The notes under the pieces are model-generated. The model ran no database searches, was not told the DNA's origin, and was given only the letters and a program-made list of their open reading frames with translations. Position numbers and translations under genes: made by a program. This document shows positions 8,103 through 16,771 of a stretch of 64,000 bases of DNA, piece by piece. The stretch is from NCBI RefSeq assembly GCF_002304225.1, contig NZ_NSLB01000001.1, positions 558,001 to 622,000 of the forward strand, read 5' to 3'. The stretch is from Pseudomonas sp. HAR-UPW-AIA-41. GTDB taxonomy: Bacteria > Pseudomonadota > Gammaproteobacteria > Pseudomonadales > Pseudomonadaceae. Positions within the stretch are counted from its first letter, which is position 1, and every line of letters starts with the position of its first letter.

Positions 8103-9863
8103 TTGAGTCTGCTATCACCGCGTCATCGCACTGCCCTGGGTCTGGCGGCCAGTTTTATAGCGCCTTACCGTCTGCGCGTGGCAGGTGCCCTGCTGGCGCT
8201 GCTGTTTACCGCCGCTATTACCCTGTCGATGGGGCAGGGCATCCGCTTATTGGTCGACCAGGGGCTGGCGACGCAGTCGGTGACGGCCCTCAAGCAGTCG
8301 CTGCTGCTGTTTCTCCTGTTGGTGCTGGCGCTGGGTGTCGGCACCTTTGCCCGTTTCTATCAGGTGTCCTGGCTGGGCGAACGGGTGGTGGCGGATATCC
8401 GCAGGCGGGTGTTCGATCATCTGCTGACCCTGCATCCGGGCTTCTTCGAAGCCAACCGGGCCTCGGAAATCCAGTCGCGACTGACCGCCGACACCACGCT
8501 GCTGCAGACGGTGATCGGCTCCTCGCTGTCGCTGGCGCTGCGCAACGCCATCATGCTGCTCGGTGGCATCGTCCTGCTGTTTGTGACCAACGCCAAGCTG
8601 ACTGCCATCGTGGTGCTGGCCTTGCCGCTGGTGCTGGTGCCGATCCTGTTGTTCGGCCGGCGGGTGCGCGCGTTGGCGCGGCAGAGCCAGGACCGGGTGG
8701 CTGATGTCGGCAGCTATGTGGCCGAGACTCTGGGCCAGATCAAGACGGTGCAGGCCTACAACCACGAGGCCGAGGACCGTCAGCGCTTCGCCGCCACGGT
8801 GGAGGCGAGCTTTGCCACCGCGCGCCGCCGCATCACCCAGCGTGCCTGGCTGATCAGTGTGGTGATCATCCTGGTGCTCGGCGCCGTGGGGCTGATGCTC
8901 TGGGTCGGCGGTCTGGATGTGATCGAGGGGCGGATCAGTGGCGGCGATCTGGCGGCATTCGTGTTTTACAGCCTGATCGTCGGCGGTGCTCTGGGTACCC
9001 TGAGCGAAGTGATCGGCGATCTGCAAAGCGCCGCCGGTGCCGCTGAGCGTATCGCCGAGCTGCTGGCCAGCCGTAGCCTGATTGCCCCTCCGGCGCAGCC
9101 GCGCAGCTTGCCTGTCGCTGTGCAGGGCACCTTGCAGCTGGAACGGGTGCGTTTCACCTACGCCGGACGTGAGCATCCGGCGCTGGATGGCGTGGATCTC
9201 GAGGTGCTGCCCGGTGAGACTCTAGCGCTGGTCGGTCCTTCCGGGGCGGGCAAGTCGACCCTGTTCGATCTGCTGCTGCGCTTTCATGACGTTGATGAGG
9301 GGCTGATCCGCCTCGACGGCATGCCTATCACCGAGCTGGAACCGGCCGCGCTGCGCCGCTGCTTTGCGTTGGTGTCGCAGCAACCAGCACTGTTCCACGG
9401 CACGGTGGCGGAGAACCTGCGCTACGGCCGGCTGGATGCCAGCGATGCCGAGGTCGAGGCTGCTGCCCGTGCGGCCCATGCCCATGAGTTCATTGTTGCG
9501 TTGCCGCAGGGTTACGACACGCCGCTGGGCGAGGCGGGGCAGGGGCTTTCCGGCGGTCAACGCCAGCGTCTGGCGATTGCGCGCGCCTTGCTCGCCGATG
9601 CGCCCATTCTGCTGCTGGATGAGGCCACCAGTGCGCTGGATGCCGAGAGTGAGCATCTGATCCAGCAGGCGCTGCCGCAACTGATGGCCGGGCGCACCAC
9701 GCTGGTCATCGCCCACCGTCTGGCCACGGTCAAGGATGCCGACCGCATCGCCGTGCTGGAGCACGGGCGTATTCGCGCCATTGGCCGGCATGCGCAGCTG
9801 ATCGAGAGCGATCCGCTGTATGCGCGGCTGGCCGAACTGCAGTTCGAAGTTGACAGGGAGTAG
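8103..9863 (+). CDS. ABC transporter, fused membrane and ATPase domains (MsbA-like exporter)
   Basis: A 586-residue half-transporter with six predicted membrane helices in residues 15-310, then an ABC ATPase. The ATPase has Walker A GPSGAGKS at 378-385, signature LSGGQRQRLAIARA, Walker B PILLLDEATSALD and H-loop VIAHRL. It should work as a homodimeric exporter in the inner membrane. It resembles lipid/multidrug exporters of the MsbA/LmrA group but is probably not the essential lipid-A flippase; substrate is unknown. Translation appears to start at TTG (8103), giving MSLLSPRHR with RBS GGGAGG (8090-8095) upstream. The following gene starts 3 bases after its stop. Confidence 0.8.
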   Translation: MSLLSPRHRTALGLAASFIAPYRLRVAGALLALLFTAAITLSMGQGIRLLVDQGLATQSVTALKQSLLLFLLLVLALGVGTFARFYQVSWLGERVVADIRRRVFDHLLTLHPGFFEANRASEIQSRLTADTTLLQTVIGSSLSLALRNAIMLLGGIVLLFVTNAKLTAIVVLALPLVLVPILLFGRRVRALARQSQDRVADVGSYVAETLGQIKTVQAYNHEAEDRQRFAATVEASFATARRRITQRAWLISVVIILVLGAVGLMLWVGGLDVIEGRISGGDLAAFVFYSLIVGGALGTLSEVIGDLQSAAGAAERIAELLASRSLIAPPAQPRSLPVAVQGTLQLERVRFTYAGREHPALDGVDLEVLPGETLALVGPSGAGKSTLFDLLLRFHDVDEGLIRLDGMPITELEPAALRRCFALVSQQPALFHGTVAENLRYGRLDASDAEVEAAARAAHAHEFIVALPQGYDTPLGEAGQGLSGGQRQRLAIARALLADAPILLLDEATSALDAESEHLIQQALPQLMAGRTTLVIAHRLATVKDADRIAVLEHGRIRAIGRHAQLIESDPLYARLAELQFEVDRE

Positions 9864-9866
9864 TCC

Positions 9867-10955
9867 ATGCGTGTGCTGGTACTGGGGGGATATGGCAACT
9901 TCGGCCAGGTGATAGTGCGGGCGATTGCCGCCATTGCCGGCGTCGAGGTCTGGGTGGGCGGGCGCGATCAGGGCAAGGCCAGAGCACTGGCGGAAGCTGT
10001 CGGAGGACAGGGAGTCGCCTTGGATATCGGTCAGCCAACGCTGGCGCAGCGTTTGCGGGAACTCTGCGCCGATCTGGTGATTTCGACGGTTGGCCCTTTC
10101 CAGGGGCAGGATTATCGGGTGGCTGAGGCCTGTATGAATGCCGGCGCGCATTACATCGACCTGGCCGATGCGCGCGATTTTGTCTGCGGTATCAGTTACC
10201 TGGATCAGGCTGCGCGTGAGGCCGGCGTTCTGCTCTGCAGCGGGGCGAGTTCGGTGCCCGCGCTGAGTGCTGCAGTGGTCGACAGCCTGCAGCTGCGCTT
10301 TGCCCGGCTCGACGGTATCGAGCATGGCATCAGCTCATCGGAGAAGACCCCGGGTCTGTCGACGTTGCAGGCGGTTCTCAGTTATTGCGGCAAAGCGTTC
10401 CAGCAGTGGCGGGCGGGGCGCTGGCAAACCGTCTATGGCTGGCAGGAGCCGCGCCGGCATGCTTTTCGCGCGCCCATGGGGCCTCGCTGGATGGTCAACT
10501 GCGACGTGCCCGATTTGGAGCTGTTCCCGCAGCGCTACCCCGGGGTGCAGGCGGTGCGCTTCAGTGCCGGTGTGGGGCTGCGTCTGACCCAGTTCGGTAC
10601 CTGGATGCTGTCCTGGCTGGTGCGCAGTCGCCTGTTGCCAACCGCCTTGCCGCTGGCCCCGCTGCTGCGGGGTATCGCCCAGCGCTTGGAACCCCTGGGC
10701 GATGGTTATTCGGGCATGTTTGTCGAGCTGACTGGCACAGGGACGGATGGGCAGCCACTTAGGTTGTGCTGGGAACTCTTGGCATTAGGTAACGATGGCC
10801 CGAACATCCCGTGCATGGCCGCCGTGGCGCTGGTACGCAAGATGGCAATGGGGCAGCTTGAACACTGCGGCGCTCGGCCATGCCTGGGGCTGCTCAGCGT
10901 CGAGGAATACCTGGCGGAGCTGGCAGGGTTCGCCATCAGCGTTGAGCTGCGTTAA
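9867..10955 (+). CDS. Saccharopine dehydrogenase-like NAD(P)-binding protein
   Basis: This 362-residue protein starts with a Rossmann nucleotide-binding motif VLVLGGYGNFGQ. Conserved saccharopine-dehydrogenase-superfamily segments follow, such as VISTVGPFQ, ACMNAGAHYIDLADARDF and LLCSGASSVPALS. Proteins of this type often act on non-saccharopine substrates; genuine lysine-pathway function is not implied. No signal peptide is present; a Leu-rich segment near residue 245 may be membrane-associated. It is 3 bases downstream of the ABC exporter and ends in a strong bidirectional terminator, so it closes the operon that probably begins at 6933. Confidence 0.75.
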   Translation: MRVLVLGGYGNFGQVIVRAIAAIAGVEVWVGGRDQGKARALAEAVGGQGVALDIGQPTLAQRLRELCADLVISTVGPFQGQDYRVAEACMNAGAHYIDLADARDFVCGISYLDQAAREAGVLLCSGASSVPALSAAVVDSLQLRFARLDGIEHGISSSEKTPGLSTLQAVLSYCGKAFQQWRAGRWQTVYGWQEPRRHAFRAPMGPRWMVNCDVPDLELFPQRYPGVQAVRFSAGVGLRLTQFGTWMLSWLVRSRLLPTALPLAPLLRGIAQRLEPLGDGYSGMFVELTGTGTDGQPLRLCWELLALGNDGPNIPCMAAVALVRKMAMGQLEHCGARPCLGLLSVEEYLAELAGFAISVELR

Positions 10956-10963
10956 GCATAAAG

Positions 10964-10986
10964 AAACCGGCCATTGAGGCCGGTTT
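10964..10986. terminator. Bidirectional terminator
   Basis: A 9-base perfect stem AAACCGGCC / GGCCGGTTT with a 5-base loop and a T-run on both strands lies between the saccharopine-dehydrogenase-like gene (+) and ppnP (-). Confidence 0.85.
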
Positions 10987-11002
10987 TCATAACGCGGAAA
11001 AC

Positions 11003-11284
11003 TTAGCGGTATTCGCACAGGTAGGCGGTGTCTTCGGCGACCTTCAGCTGGAACTTGCTGTTGGCCGGGACGGTGAACTTGCTGCCGGCGGCGAAGGTTT
11101 CGAAGGCGTCGCTGCCCGGCAGCTTGACGGTCAGGGCGCCGGCAACCACGTGCATGACTTCCAGCTGGCTGGTGCCGAACTCGTACTCGCCCGGGGCCAT
11201 CACGCCGATGGTGGCCGGACCTTCGCTCATGCCGAAGGCGATGGATTTGACGGTGCCGTCGAAGTACTCGTTGACCTTGAACAT
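11003..11284 (-). CDS. ppnP: Pyrimidine/purine nucleoside phosphorylase PpnP
   Basis: A 93-residue cupin-fold protein, [17 protein letters not shown] at the start and AYLCEYR at the end, matching the YaiE/PpnP family (DUF1255, about 94 residues). Family members phosphorolyse a broad range of ribonucleosides to free base and ribose 1-phosphate in the cytosol. The start at 11284 is chosen over an upstream in-frame ATG because MFKV is the family N-terminus and RBS GAGGAA lies just before it. It stands alone, flanked by a terminator and an exonuclease gene on the same strand. Confidence 0.9.
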   Translation of the reverse strand: MFKVNEYFDGTVKSIAFGMSEGPATIGVMAPGEYEFGTSQLEVMHVVAGALTVKLPGSDAFETFAAGSKFTVPANSKFQLKVAEDTAYLCEYR

Positions 11285-11348
11285 GGGGATTCCTCGGAAG
11301 GGGGTCAAAAAAGGGCGGCCAGTATGCCCAAGCCGGCTGCCCCAGTCA

Positions 11349-11906
11349 CTAGGCGAGTGGCCGCTCCGTCAGGCGGGTCAGCGGCAGCAGGCGGGCGGTG
11401 TTGCGGGCGTCTTCCAGGGCGCGGTGCTGGGTGCCCTGAAAGTGCAGGCCGGCCAGCTGCAGGGCGGTATTCAGGCCGACCTGTCGCTTCAGTTGGCGGC
11501 TTTCGGCAAAGCACTGTTTGAGATTGTGATGGGGGACCTGTAGGAAGCTGCTGTCGAGCTGATGCGCTCGGCATTCCTGCAGAATCTGCCGGCGGTCGTA
11601 GTCGCCCCAGCTGAGCCAGCCAGTCAGTTTCGGCAGGTGTGGGGCAAGCCATTGCTCGAAGCCGCTCCAGACCTGGGCGAAGCGCTCTGCGCTATCAATC
11701 TGGGCTTGCTGGATATGGGTCAGTTCTCGGCAGAAGCTGGTGAGGAGCGGGCGCCGCTGGGGGCAGACGAAGCGCTGGAAATGATCCAGCTCGCGGCCAT
11801 TGCTGTCGACCAGGGAGGCACCGATCTCGATGATTTCCATTTCTTCCAGGGGCCAGCCACCTTCTTCGGTGGTGGCTTCCAAGTCGATCACAAGCCAATG
11901 CGACAT
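11349..11906 (-). CDS. DEDDh-family 3'-5' exonuclease (KapD/ERI-1-like)
   Basis: A 185-residue exonuclease domain with Exo I motif [11 protein letters not shown] (Asp, Glu), Exo II near [11 protein letters not shown] and Exo [16 protein letters not shown], giving the DEDDh acidic set plus the general-base His. These enzymes trim DNA or RNA 3' ends using two metal ions. The sub-family resembles the ERI-1/KapD group rather than the DNA polymerase epsilon subunit. The start has RBS GGAGGA 5 bases upstream. No operon partner is evident; 64 bases separate it from ppnP downstream. Confidence 0.8.
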   Translation of the reverse strand: MSHWLVIDLEATTEEGGWPLEEMEIIEIGASLVDSNGRELDHFQRFVCPQRRPLLTSFCRELTHIQQAQIDSAERFAQVWSGFEQWLAPHLPKLTGWLSWGDYDRRQILQECRAHQLDSSFLQVPHHNLKQCFAESRQLKRQVGLNTALQLAGLHFQGTQHRALEDARNTARLLPLTRLTERPLA

Positions 11907-12054
11907 AAGGTCCTCCGTGACAGTGGCAGCAGTATGGAGTGGCTTTGCATGGCGAGCAAACCGCGAGTTCGGGGCGCTTGTGTGGAGCAGTGCGGCTTGC
12001 GCGGAAATGCCAACAGCACCTAGGCTCGCAGCATGGTGAACCGAGGAGTTAGCA

Positions 12055-12927
12055 ATGGCTAAGGTGGCATTTATCGGGTTGGGCGTGATGGGTTACCCGA
12101 TGGCGGGGCATCTGGCCCGCGAGGGGCACGAGGTGACGGTGTACAACCGCACCCCCGCGCGGGCGCTGCAGTGGCAGGAGCAGTACGGCGGTGAGATCGC
12201 CGTCACGCCGCGGGAGGCCGCGCAGGGTGCTGAGCTGGTGATGGTGTGTGTCGGTAATGACGATGATCTGCGTCAGGTCGTGCTGGGCGCCGAGGGGGCT
12301 CTGGCCGGTATGGCGGCCGGCAGCATTCTGGTGGATCACACCACGGCCTCGGCCAATGTCGCCCGCGAGCTGGCGGTGCAGGCGGCCGAGCGTGAGGTGG
12401 GCTTTCTCGATGCGCCGGTTTCCGGTGGTCAGGCCGGGGCGGAAAACGGCCTGCTGACGATCATGGTGGGTGGCGAGGCGGCATTCTTTCAGCGTGCGGA
12501 GCCGGTGATCGACAGCTATGCGCGGATGAGTCGCCTGATGGGCCCGGTGGGCAGCGGTCAGTTGACCAAGATGGTCAATCAGATCTGCATCGGCGGATTG
12601 CTCCAGGGGCTCTCCGAGGCGCTGCATTTTGCCCAGTGCGCCGGCCTCGATGCCGAGGCAGCGATGGAGGTGATCAGCAAGGGCGCGGCGCAGTCCTGGC
12701 AGCTGGAGCATCGGCACCAGACCATGCTGGCGGGCAAGTTCGACTTCGGCTTTGCCGTCGACTGGATGCGCAAGGACTTCGCCATTGTCCTCGACGAGGC
12801 ACGCGGCAACGGCGCGCAGTTGCCGGTGACCGCGCTGGTCGATCAGTTCTACGCCGATGTGCAGGCCATGGGTGGTGGTCGCTGGGATACCTCCAGCCTG
12901 ATTGCCAGGCTCAAACCCAGGGCCTGA
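12055..12927 (+). CDS. NAD(P)-dependent beta-hydroxyacid dehydrogenase (3-hydroxyisobutyrate dehydrogenase family)
   Basis: A 290-residue dehydrogenase with N-terminal nucleotide-binding GLGVMGYPMAGHL, substrate-binding loop DAPVSGGQAGAENG near residue 120 and the catalytic-Lys helix GSGQLTKMVNQICIGG near 168-180. The family includes 3-hydroxyisobutyrate, tartronate-semialdehyde and succinic-semialdehyde/glyoxylate reductases. YNRT after the second beta strand suggests a preference for NADP over NAD. The neighbours give no pathway clue. RBS GAGG lies about 10 bases before the ATG. Confidence 0.8.
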   Translation: MAKVAFIGLGVMGYPMAGHLAREGHEVTVYNRTPARALQWQEQYGGEIAVTPREAAQGAELVMVCVGNDDDLRQVVLGAEGALAGMAAGSILVDHTTASANVARELAVQAAEREVGFLDAPVSGGQAGAENGLLTIMVGGEAAFFQRAEPVIDSYARMSRLMGPVGSGQLTKMVNQICIGGLLQGLSEALHFAQCAGLDAEAAMEVISKGAAQSWQLEHRHQTMLAGKFDFGFAVDWMRKDFAIVLDEARGNGAQLPVTALVDQFYADVQAMGGGRWDTSSLIARLKPRA

Positions 12928-12928
12928 A

Positions 12929-13270
12929 TCAGCTGCGGAAGATGAAGTACACCGCGCCGAGCAGGCACAGCCCGGCCCACAGGTAGTCGAGTTTCAGCGG
13001 CTGCTGCATGTACAGCACGCTGAAGGGGACGAAGACCGCCAGGGTGATGACTTCCTGCATGATCTTCAGCTGGCCAACCGACAGTTCGGTGTAACCGATA
13101 CGGTTGGCCGGCACCATGATCAGGTATTCGAACAGGGCAATACCCCAGCAGATCAGGGCGGCGATGTACCAGGGTTTGTTGCCGAGGGTCTTGAGGTGGC
13201 CGTACCAGGCAAAGGTCATGAACAGATTGGACAGGCAGAGCAGGGCAGCGGTTTGCATCCAGGCCGGCAT
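12929..13270 (-). CDS. DMT-family small membrane protein (DUF486)
   Basis: A 113-residue protein with four predicted membrane helices (about residues 5-25, 35-53, 70-90, 95-112), including the family-typical FMTFAWYGHLK and WGIALFEYLIMVPANRIGY. DUF486 proteins belong to the drug/metabolite transporter superfamily and are half-sized, so they probably dimerise. No substrate is known. It is convergent with the dehydrogenase gene, with only 1 base between their stop codons. Confidence 0.8.
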   Translation of the reverse strand: MPAWMQTAALLCLSNLFMTFAWYGHLKTLGNKPWYIAALICWGIALFEYLIMVPANRIGYTELSVGQLKIMQEVITLAVFVPFSVLYMQQPLKLDYLWAGLCLLGAVYFIFRS

Positions 13271-13405
13271 GGCGGGTTCTCGCAGGGCAAAGCGGCAAGC
13301 CTAATCAGCTGGCCGTCATGCGCCAAGGGGTAGATGAGCTGTAGGGCTGCTGCCTGTGCGGTTTGGCGTTACTATCGCCGCCCTTCAATGATGTGGGAGG
13401 TTTTC

Positions 13406-13660
13406 ATGGAGTGTCGTGCTGGCTGTGGAGCGTGCTGTATTGCTCCCTCCATCAGTTCACCCATTCCCGGAATGCCCAATGGCAAGGCGGCGGGAGAGCG
13501 CTGCGTGCAGCTGGATGAGCGGGACTTTTGCCGTCTGTTCGGTTTGCCGGAGCGGCCCTCGGTGTGTCTTGGATTCAAGGCCGACGAGATGGTCTGTGGT
13601 GGTTCCCGCGAGGAGGCGCTGCGCCTGATCGGCTGGCTGGAGCAGGCAACGACGGTTTAG
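13406..13660 (+). CDS. YkgJ-family cysteine-cluster protein
   Basis: An 84-residue protein with an N-terminal Cys cluster MECRAGCGACC and further cysteines in ERCVQL, DFCRLF and SVCLGF. This fits the YkgJ family of putative zinc- or iron-chelating proteins of unknown role. The start at 13406 follows RBS GGGAGG; an upstream in-frame ATG (13391) would overlap that RBS. No partner gene is evident. Metal binding is inferred from cysteine spacing. Confidence 0.75.
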   Translation: MECRAGCGACCIAPSISSPIPGMPNGKAAGERCVQLDERDFCRLFGLPERPSVCLGFKADEMVCGGSREEALRLIGWLEQATTV

Positions 13661-13714
13661 TGCGGCCGGCTGGAGTGGTGCGGTCGGATCATGGTTTTGC
13701 TGAGGAGAGAGTTG

Positions 13715-14320
13715 ATGGGAATGTTGCGGGGTGTCACTGCTGCTTGTGCGCTGCTGGTGCTGGCTGCCGGTGCGCAGGCGGAAGAGTGGAAGCTGGCCAA
13801 GGATGAAGACGGTATTCAGGTTTATCTCAGCAGCGTGCCGGGATCGAAGTACAAGGCCTATCGTGGCGTTGCTCTGATCAGGGCGGACATGGCCAGCCTG
13901 CGCAAGCTGCAGGAAGATGTGGCAGGCTCCTGTGCCTGGATTCATGAGTGCCGCGAGCAGAAGTCGCTGAAGGCCGAGGGCGACAAGCACTGGACCTATA
14001 CGCGCTTCAATACGCCCTGGCCGGTGACGCCGCGGGATTCGGTCATGGAGGTCACCACCGAGGAAGGCGCTGATGGCAGCATCACCCGCCATCTCAAGGG
14101 GGTGCCGACCTACGTGCCGGAGGAGAAGGGCTTTGTGCGGGTGAGCAAGGTCGAGGGCATCTGGAAGTTCACGCCAAAGGCCGATGGCCAGGTTGAGGCG
14201 CTGTATCAGGTGCATACCGAGCCGGGTGGCAGTATTCCTTCCTGGCTGGCCAACAGCTTTGTGGTTGATGCGCCTTACCTGACGCTGGAGAAGCTGCGCG
14301 CTCTGGCGGAAAAACGCTGA
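13715..14320 (+). CDS. START-domain lipid-binding protein, exported
   Basis: A 201-residue protein with signal peptide MGMLRGVTAACALLVLAAGAQA (cleavage after AQA). It then has a START-like domain: EEWKLAKDEDGIQVYLSS, a Cys pair in CAWIHEC, and the C-terminal helix PYLTLEKLRALAEKR. START folds hold a hydrophobic ligand in a deep pocket, so a periplasmic lipid-binding role is likely. The ligand is unknown. The start at 13715 follows RBS GAGGAGAGA and gives a clean signal peptide. A strong terminator follows. Confidence 0.75.
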   Translation: MGMLRGVTAACALLVLAAGAQAEEWKLAKDEDGIQVYLSSVPGSKYKAYRGVALIRADMASLRKLQEDVAGSCAWIHECREQKSLKAEGDKHWTYTRFNTPWPVTPRDSVMEVTTEEGADGSITRHLKGVPTYVPEEKGFVRVSKVEGIWKFTPKADGQVEALYQVHTEPGGSIPSWLANSFVVDAPYLTLEKLRALAEKR

Positions 14321-14332
14321 GCAACAGGCAAT

Positions 14333-14362
14333 AAAAAACGGGAGCCGAGGCTCCCGTTTTTT
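14333..14362. terminator. Bidirectional rho-independent terminator
   Basis: Stem CGGGAGC / GCTCCCG with a 4-base loop is flanked by six A on the left and six T on the right. It can end both the START-domain gene (+) and gltA (-). Confidence 0.9.
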
Positions 14363-14381
14363 ATGTCGAGGAGGAAGGCGC

Positions 14382-15671
14382 TTAGTTGCGCTCTTCCAGC
14401 TTGACGTAGTTGCGCTGCTCGTAGCCGGTGTACAGCTGGCGCGGACGGCCGATCTTGTAAGGGCTGGAGAGCATTTCCTTCCAGTGCGAGATCCAGCCGA
14501 CGGTACGCGCCAGGGCGAAGATCACGGTGAACATGCTGGTTGGAATGCCGATCGCCTTGAGGATGATGCCCGAGTAGAAGTCGACGTTCGGGTACAGGTT
14601 GCGTTCCTTGAAGTACGGATCGGTGAGGGCGATCTCTTCCAGGCGCATGGCCAGTTCCAGCTGCGGGTCGTTCTTGATGCCCAGTTCGGCCAGAACTTCG
14701 TCGCAGGTCTTCTTCATCACGGTGGCGCGCGGGTCGCGGTTCTTGTACACGCGGTGACCGAAGCCCATCAGCTTGAACGGATCGTTCTTGTCCTTGGCCT
14801 TGGCGATGAACTTGTCGATGTTCTCGACGCTGCCGATCTCGTCCAGCATGGTCAGCACGGCTTCGTTGGCGCCGCCGTGAGCCGGGCCCCAGAGGGCGGC
14901 GATACCGGAAGCGATACAGGCGAACGGGTTGGCACCCGAGGAGCCGGCCAGACGTACGGTGGAGGTCGACGCGTTCTGCTCATGGTCGGCGTGCAGGACG
15001 AAGATGCGGTCCATGGCCTTGGACAGTACCGGGCTGATCGGTTTGATCTCGCACGGCGTGTTGAACATCATGTGCAGGAAGTTTTCCGCGTAGTTCAGGT
15101 CGTTGCGCGGATACATCATCGGCTGGCCAGTGGAGTACTTGTAGGCCATGGCGGCGATGGTCGGAATCTTGGCAATCAGGCGCATCGCGGAGATTTCGCG
15201 GTGCTGCGGATTATTGATGTCAAGGGAGTCGTGGTAGAAGGCAGAGAGGGCGCCGACGACGCCGCACATGATCGCCATCGGGTGGGCGTCACGGCGGAAA
15301 CCGTTGAAGAAGCTCTTGAGCTGCTCGTGAACCATGGTGTGGTTCTTGATGGTGCTGACGAACTTCTCTTTCTGCGCAGCGTTCGGCAGTTCGCCGTTGA
15401 GCAGCAGGTAGCAGGTTTCCAGGTAGTCGGAGCTTTCGGCCAGTTGCTCGATCGGGTAGCCGCGGTGCAGCAGGATGCCCTTGTCACCGTCGATGTAGGT
15501 GATCTTCGACTCGCAGGAGGCGGTGGACATGAAGCCCGGGTCAAAAGTGAAGTGACCGGTAGCGGTCAGGCCACGCACATCGATCACGTCCGGCCCCACG
15601 GTGCCACTCAGAACGGGCAGTTCGACGGGGGCAGCGCCCTCGATGATCAACTGCGCTTTTTTGTCAGCCAT
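14382..15671 (-). CDS. gltA: Citrate synthase GltA
   Basis: A 429-residue type II (hexameric, NADH-sensitive type) citrate synthase catalysing oxaloacetate plus acetyl-CoA to citrate. Signature segments are [14 protein letters not shown], the active-site [13 protein letters not shown], the [14 protein letters not shown] loop that binds oxaloacetate, and the C-terminal [14 protein letters not shown]. It is divergent from sdhCDAB across a 348-base control region with its own sigma-70 promoter, and ends in a shared terminator. Confidence 0.97.
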   Translation of the reverse strand: MADKKAQLIIEGAAPVELPVLSGTVGPDVIDVRGLTATGHFTFDPGFMSTASCESKITYIDGDKGILLHRGYPIEQLAESSDYLETCYLLLNGELPNAAQKEKFVSTIKNHTMVHEQLKSFFNGFRRDAHPMAIMCGVVGALSAFYHDSLDINNPQHREISAMRLIAKIPTIAAMAYKYSTGQPMMYPRNDLNYAENFLHMMFNTPCEIKPISPVLSKAMDRIFVLHADHEQNASTSTVRLAGSSGANPFACIASGIAALWGPAHGGANEAVLTMLDEIGSVENIDKFIAKAKDKNDPFKLMGFGHRVYKNRDPRATVMKKTCDEVLAELGIKNDPQLELAMRLEEIALTDPYFKERNLYPNVDFYSGIILKAIGIPTSMFTVIFALARTVGWISHWKEMLSSPYKIGRPRQLYTGYEQRNYVKLEERN

Positions 15672-15729
15672 GTGGCCTCCTAATTAATGCTTGAAATCAT
15701 CTGACTGCCCCCCACGCAGGGCTGGCGAC

Positions 15730-15757
15730 ACTATAGAGCCATAAAAATTAATGTCAA
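15730..15757 (-). promoter_or_regulatory. Sigma-70 promoter of gltA
   Basis: On the minus strand a perfect -35 TTGACA (15757-15752) lies 16 bases from -10 TATAGT (15735-15730). The predicted transcript starts near 15723, giving a leader of about 50 bases before the gltA ATG at 15671. Confidence 0.8.
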
Positions 15758-15871
15758 TTTGCGAAAACGCAGGCGGCATAAGGGTTTGCGTGCAAAAAAT
15801 TGAACAGAAAAGGCGGCTAATACGCCATTTTTTTAGCCCGCGCAATCCGCTTTTAGGGAGGGGTTGTCGCG

Positions 15872-15900
15872 TTGTTATTAGCTGGCTAACTGTCTATACT
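15872..15900 (+). promoter_or_regulatory. Sigma-70 promoter of sdhCDAB
   Basis: TTGTTA (15872-15877), a 17-base spacer and TATACT (15895-15900) form a good sigma-70 promoter. The leader to the sdhC start at 16020 is about 112 bases. Between this promoter and that of gltA (15758-15871) the DNA is locally AT-rich, with a weak GGCG-N7-CGCC hairpin followed by a T-run at 15812-15834. I see no further clear operator. Confidence 0.65.
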
Positions 15901-16019
15901 CGACCACCGACCGTAGGCGGGATTCTGCCCCTGTCTATGGTTGGCAGCACTCCCTTGGTGAAGGGGTACCTGACCAGTGCACTTCCCGACAACTTGCCCT
16001 GCGGTATTGGGGCCTCAGT

Positions 16020-16406
16020 GTGAAAAAAGCCGTGAATAGCCAACGACCTGTAAACCTAGATCTTAGGACTATCAAACTCCCGATCACTGCTTATACCTCC
16101 ATTCTGCACCGCGTATCCGGTGTCATCCTGTTCGTCGGCCTGGCCGTGCTGCTTTACGCACTGGACAAGTCCCTGGCGTCCGAGGAAGGCTTCGCGCAGG
16201 TAAAAGAATGTCTGACCAGTCCGCTGGCTAAGTTCGTGACCTGGGGCCTTCTGTCCGCCCTGCTGTATCACCTGGTGGCCGGCGTACGCCACCTGATCAT
16301 GGACATGGGCATCGGTGAGTCGCTGGAAGGCGGCAAGCTGGGCTCCAAGCTGGTCATCGTCATCTCGGCGGTGCTGATCGTGCTGGTGGGGGTGTGGGTA
16401 TGGTAA
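16020..16406 (+). CDS. sdhC: Succinate dehydrogenase cytochrome b556 subunit SdhC
   Basis: A 128-residue membrane anchor of complex II with three transmembrane helices. Conserved SdhC features are RPVNLDLRTIKLPITAYTSILHRVSG, whose Ser and Arg lie near the quinone site, and YHLVAGVRHLIMD, containing the haem-ligand His. Translation starts at GTG (16020), which gives the N-terminus MKKAVNSQRPVN known in Pseudomonas; a second GTG at 16032 is possible. There is no strong RBS. It overlaps sdhD by 7 bases. Confidence 0.93.
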   Translation: MKKAVNSQRPVNLDLRTIKLPITAYTSILHRVSGVILFVGLAVLLYALDKSLASEEGFAQVKECLTSPLAKFVTWGLLSALLYHLVAGVRHLIMDMGIGESLEGGKLGSKLVIVISAVLIVLVGVWVW

Positions 16407-16768
16407 CCAACGTCACGAATTTCTCGCGTTCGGGTCTCTATGACTGGATGGCTCAACGCGTTTCTGCGGTCGTTCTCGCGGCTTATTTCCTCTTCCTGCT
16501 TGGCTACCTGGTGGCCAATCCGGGTGTGACCTATGCCGACTGGCATGGTCTGTTCTCCCAGAACTGGATGCGCATTTTCAGTCTGCTGGCCATGCTCTCC
16601 ATCGCGGTGCACGCATGGGTTGGCATGTGGACCATCACCACTGACTACCTGACCCACATGGCGCTGGGCAAGTGGGCCACTGGTGTGCGTTTCCTCGTTC
16701 AGGCGTTCTGTGGCATGGCGATGTTCGTGCTGTTCGTCTGGGGCGTACAGATTCTCTGGGGTATCTGA
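16400..16768 (+). CDS. sdhD: Succinate dehydrogenase membrane anchor SdhD
   Basis: A 122-residue second membrane anchor of complex II. It has three helices; RSGLYDWMAQRVSAVVLAAY near the N-terminus and AVHAWVGMWTITTDYL are typical, the latter containing the conserved haem-b/quinone-site residues. The start ATG (16400) lies inside the sdhC end, indicating translational coupling. The sdhA start codon follows 3 bases after its stop. Confidence 0.93.
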   Translation: MVTNVTNFSRSGLYDWMAQRVSAVVLAAYFLFLLGYLVANPGVTYADWHGLFSQNWMRIFSLLAMLSIAVHAWVGMWTITTDYLTHMALGKWATGVRFLVQAFCGMAMFVLFVWGVQILWGI

Positions 16769-16771
16769 TTC

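Noticed and set aside
12902..13333. 143-codon plus-strand frame over the DUF486 gene
   Set aside because: The minus strand encodes a clean four-helix DUF486 protein; the plus-strand translation is low-complexity.
15751..16023. 90-codon open frame in the gltA-sdhC intergenic region
   Set aside because: It spans both divergent promoters, lacks an RBS and has no resemblance to known proteins.
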